Below are positions 63,294 to 64,000 of a DNA stretch of 64,000 nucleotides, one piece after another; the first letter of the stretch is position 1; each line of letters opens with the position of its first letter. Origin of the DNA: Rubrobacter marinus (GTDB lineage: Bacteria > Actinomycetota > Rubrobacteria > Rubrobacterales > Rubrobacteraceae); NCBI RefSeq assembly GCF_011492965.1, contig NZ_CP045121.1:1302001-1366000 (forward strand), given 5' to 3'. Position numbers and translations under genes: made by a program. The notes under the pieces are model-generated. The model was not told the origin of the DNA. It ran no database searches and worked only from the letters and a program-made list of their open reading frames with translations.

Positions 63294-64000
63294 GTGAGCG
63301 TACGAGGCAAGGAGAGTACGGCCAGAGAGGTCGAGAACGGTTTCCGCCTGGACCAAGGCGCGGAGGAGCGCTTCGCTTCCTTGTGCAACGCGGTCGCGTG
63401 GGCTGAGTCCCGCAAGAGGGCAAGGAGCCTGCCCTCGTTCACAGAGCGGGTGAAGGCTAAGGATTTCGGCATTGATGCTGAATGGGACACCGAGGTTGCC
63501 GACGGTGAAGATAAGTATCCCTTGCTCGGTCCTGGTTGGAACGTCTACCAGTACAAGATGCGCGACCTATCCACCACGGGCCGCGACAAGCTCATCTCCG
63601 GTCTCGTCTCGGACCTCGCGGGCGGGAGCAAGAAGGAGGCGGCACTCGCCGACCTGTATGAGCGCACCGGACGTCGGCCGGATCGGTACGTATTGTTCAC
63701 CAACCTCGACCTTACGCACCGCACGGTGAAGGAAGGCGAGAAGGGCCAAAAGGAGAAGCTTAAGGACGCTATCCTTGACGGGTACGACGACCCTGAGGGT
63801 GTGAGGGTGGAGATCGTAGGAGCGGCCGAACTGGCTGCTTCGCTAAACGGCCTCCCACACGTACGCGCTGCCTACTTCGGCGGGTCACGGTTTTCGACTG
63901 CGCAAGAGGAACTCGCCAGGCACGAAAAAGTTGGAGGCCTCCCAGAACGGATCGCGCTTGTGGGCAGGGACGCGGAGTCCGACCGCCTCCGCTCCTTCCT
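63294..64000 (+). CDS. nuclease-STAND NTPase-like protein, Avs-type antiphage candidate (5' part, cut by window end)
   Basis: Open from GTG 63294 (preceded by an in-frame TAG) to the window end, 235 codons. Residues 20-145 look like a Mrr/PD-(D/E)XK nuclease: E24-E25 on a first helix, D61 in FGIDAEWD, then WNVYQYK with Q86 and K88, and a VLFTNLDLTH strand. After a link, residues 217-235 (GLPERIALVGRDAESDRLRSF) look like the entry to a STAND/AAA ATPase domain, whose P-loop would follow outside the window. Nuclease plus STAND is the plan of Avs defence proteins. Assignment is by pattern only; a plain restriction-type nuclease is the alternative. Confidence 0.55.
   Translation, partial: MSVRGKESTAREVENGFRLDQGAEERFASLCNAVAWAESRKRARSLPSFTERVKAKDFGIDAEWDTEVADGEDKYPLLGPGWNVYQYKMRDLSTTGRDKLISGLVSDLAGGSKKEAALADLYERTGRRPDRYVLFTNLDLTHRTVKEGEKGQKEKLKDAILDGYDDPEGVRVEIVGAAELAASLNGLPHVRAAYFGGSRFSTAQEELARHEKVGGLPERIALVGRDAESDRLRSF

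Larger units (their letters stand above)
60730..64000. mobile_element. left end of an integrated island at tRNA-Thr
   Basis: Directly downstream of tRNA-Thr come an integrase pointing toward the tRNA, an excisionase-like gene and a large cargo gene. Coding density is much lower and codon use more AT-tolerant than in the rest of the window. The copy of the tRNA 3' end that would mark the right end is not in the window, so the element extends beyond 64000. Confidence 0.75.

Overview
The window is very GC-rich bacterial DNA, densely coding on both strands, and most likely comes from a deep-branching actinobacterium of the Rubrobacter type. That placement is inferred from gene content and order, not from a database search. 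The supporting points are a whiA-gap-pgk-tpiA-secG block, a futalosine menaquinone route, an XPB helicase paired with a Bax1-type nuclease, an archaeal-type topoisomerase I, and several genes whose -10 box lies only 6-8 bases before the start codon, as in leaderless mRNAs.

Layout. 1-4061: end of whiA, then glycolysis (gap, pgk, tpiA) and secG, closed by a strong hairpin; tRNA-Leu(GAG) lies on the minus strand at 4237-4321. 4394-11579: MMPL transporter, 7TM-PAS-PAS histidine kinase, SGNH lipoprotein, glycerophosphodiesterase and a DUF389 membrane protein. 11904-17694: S-adenosylhomocysteine hydrolase, small proteins, a threonine/serine dehydratase, and Bax1-XPB. 17782-26600: GH3 hexosaminidase, a four-gene ABC sugar-type importer, a YhaM-like exonuclease, a secreted amidase and TatA. 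26736-31864: a zincin, two small proteins, then the selenocysteine set selA-selB-tRNA-Sec. 31945-39232: moaC, then the whole route from glutamyl-tRNA to uroporphyrinogen III and siroheme precursors (sirC, hemA, hemC, cobA-hemD fusion, hemB, hemL). 39235-43711: menaquinone and isoprenoid genes (menG, polyprenyl synthase, mqnA, mqnX-like). 43736-54849: TPR protein, tatA, tatC, UbiA-type prenyltransferase, LPTD-type flippase, topA, a C26 hydrolase, tmk, holB, ricT, a P1 peptidase and a Zn-ribbon protein.

54923-57739 carries three minus-strand genes (amidohydrolase, DUF59 protein, zinc alcohol dehydrogenase) that match the distal half of actinobacterial propane/binuclear-iron monooxygenase operons (mim/prm). 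The monooxygenase genes are missing. Just upstream of them is the internally deleted remnant of a sulfite-oxidase-type gene.

From 60657 to the window end, a tRNA-Thr(CGT) gene is followed by a tyrosine integrase, an excisionase-like protein and the 5' part of a large gene. This is the left end of an integrated island. The truncated gene reads as an N-terminal PD-(D/E)XK-type nuclease followed by the start of what looks like a STAND NTPase, the architecture of Avs-type antiphage proteins. It is the best candidate here for an undescribed system.

Caution on the sequence itself: at least six genes (MMPL, histidine kinase, ABC ATPase, ubiA, LPTD, holB) change reading frame one to three times. Every shift is explained by loss of one base, and where I could place it the site is a short G or C run. 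I read these as assembly deletions rather than biology.
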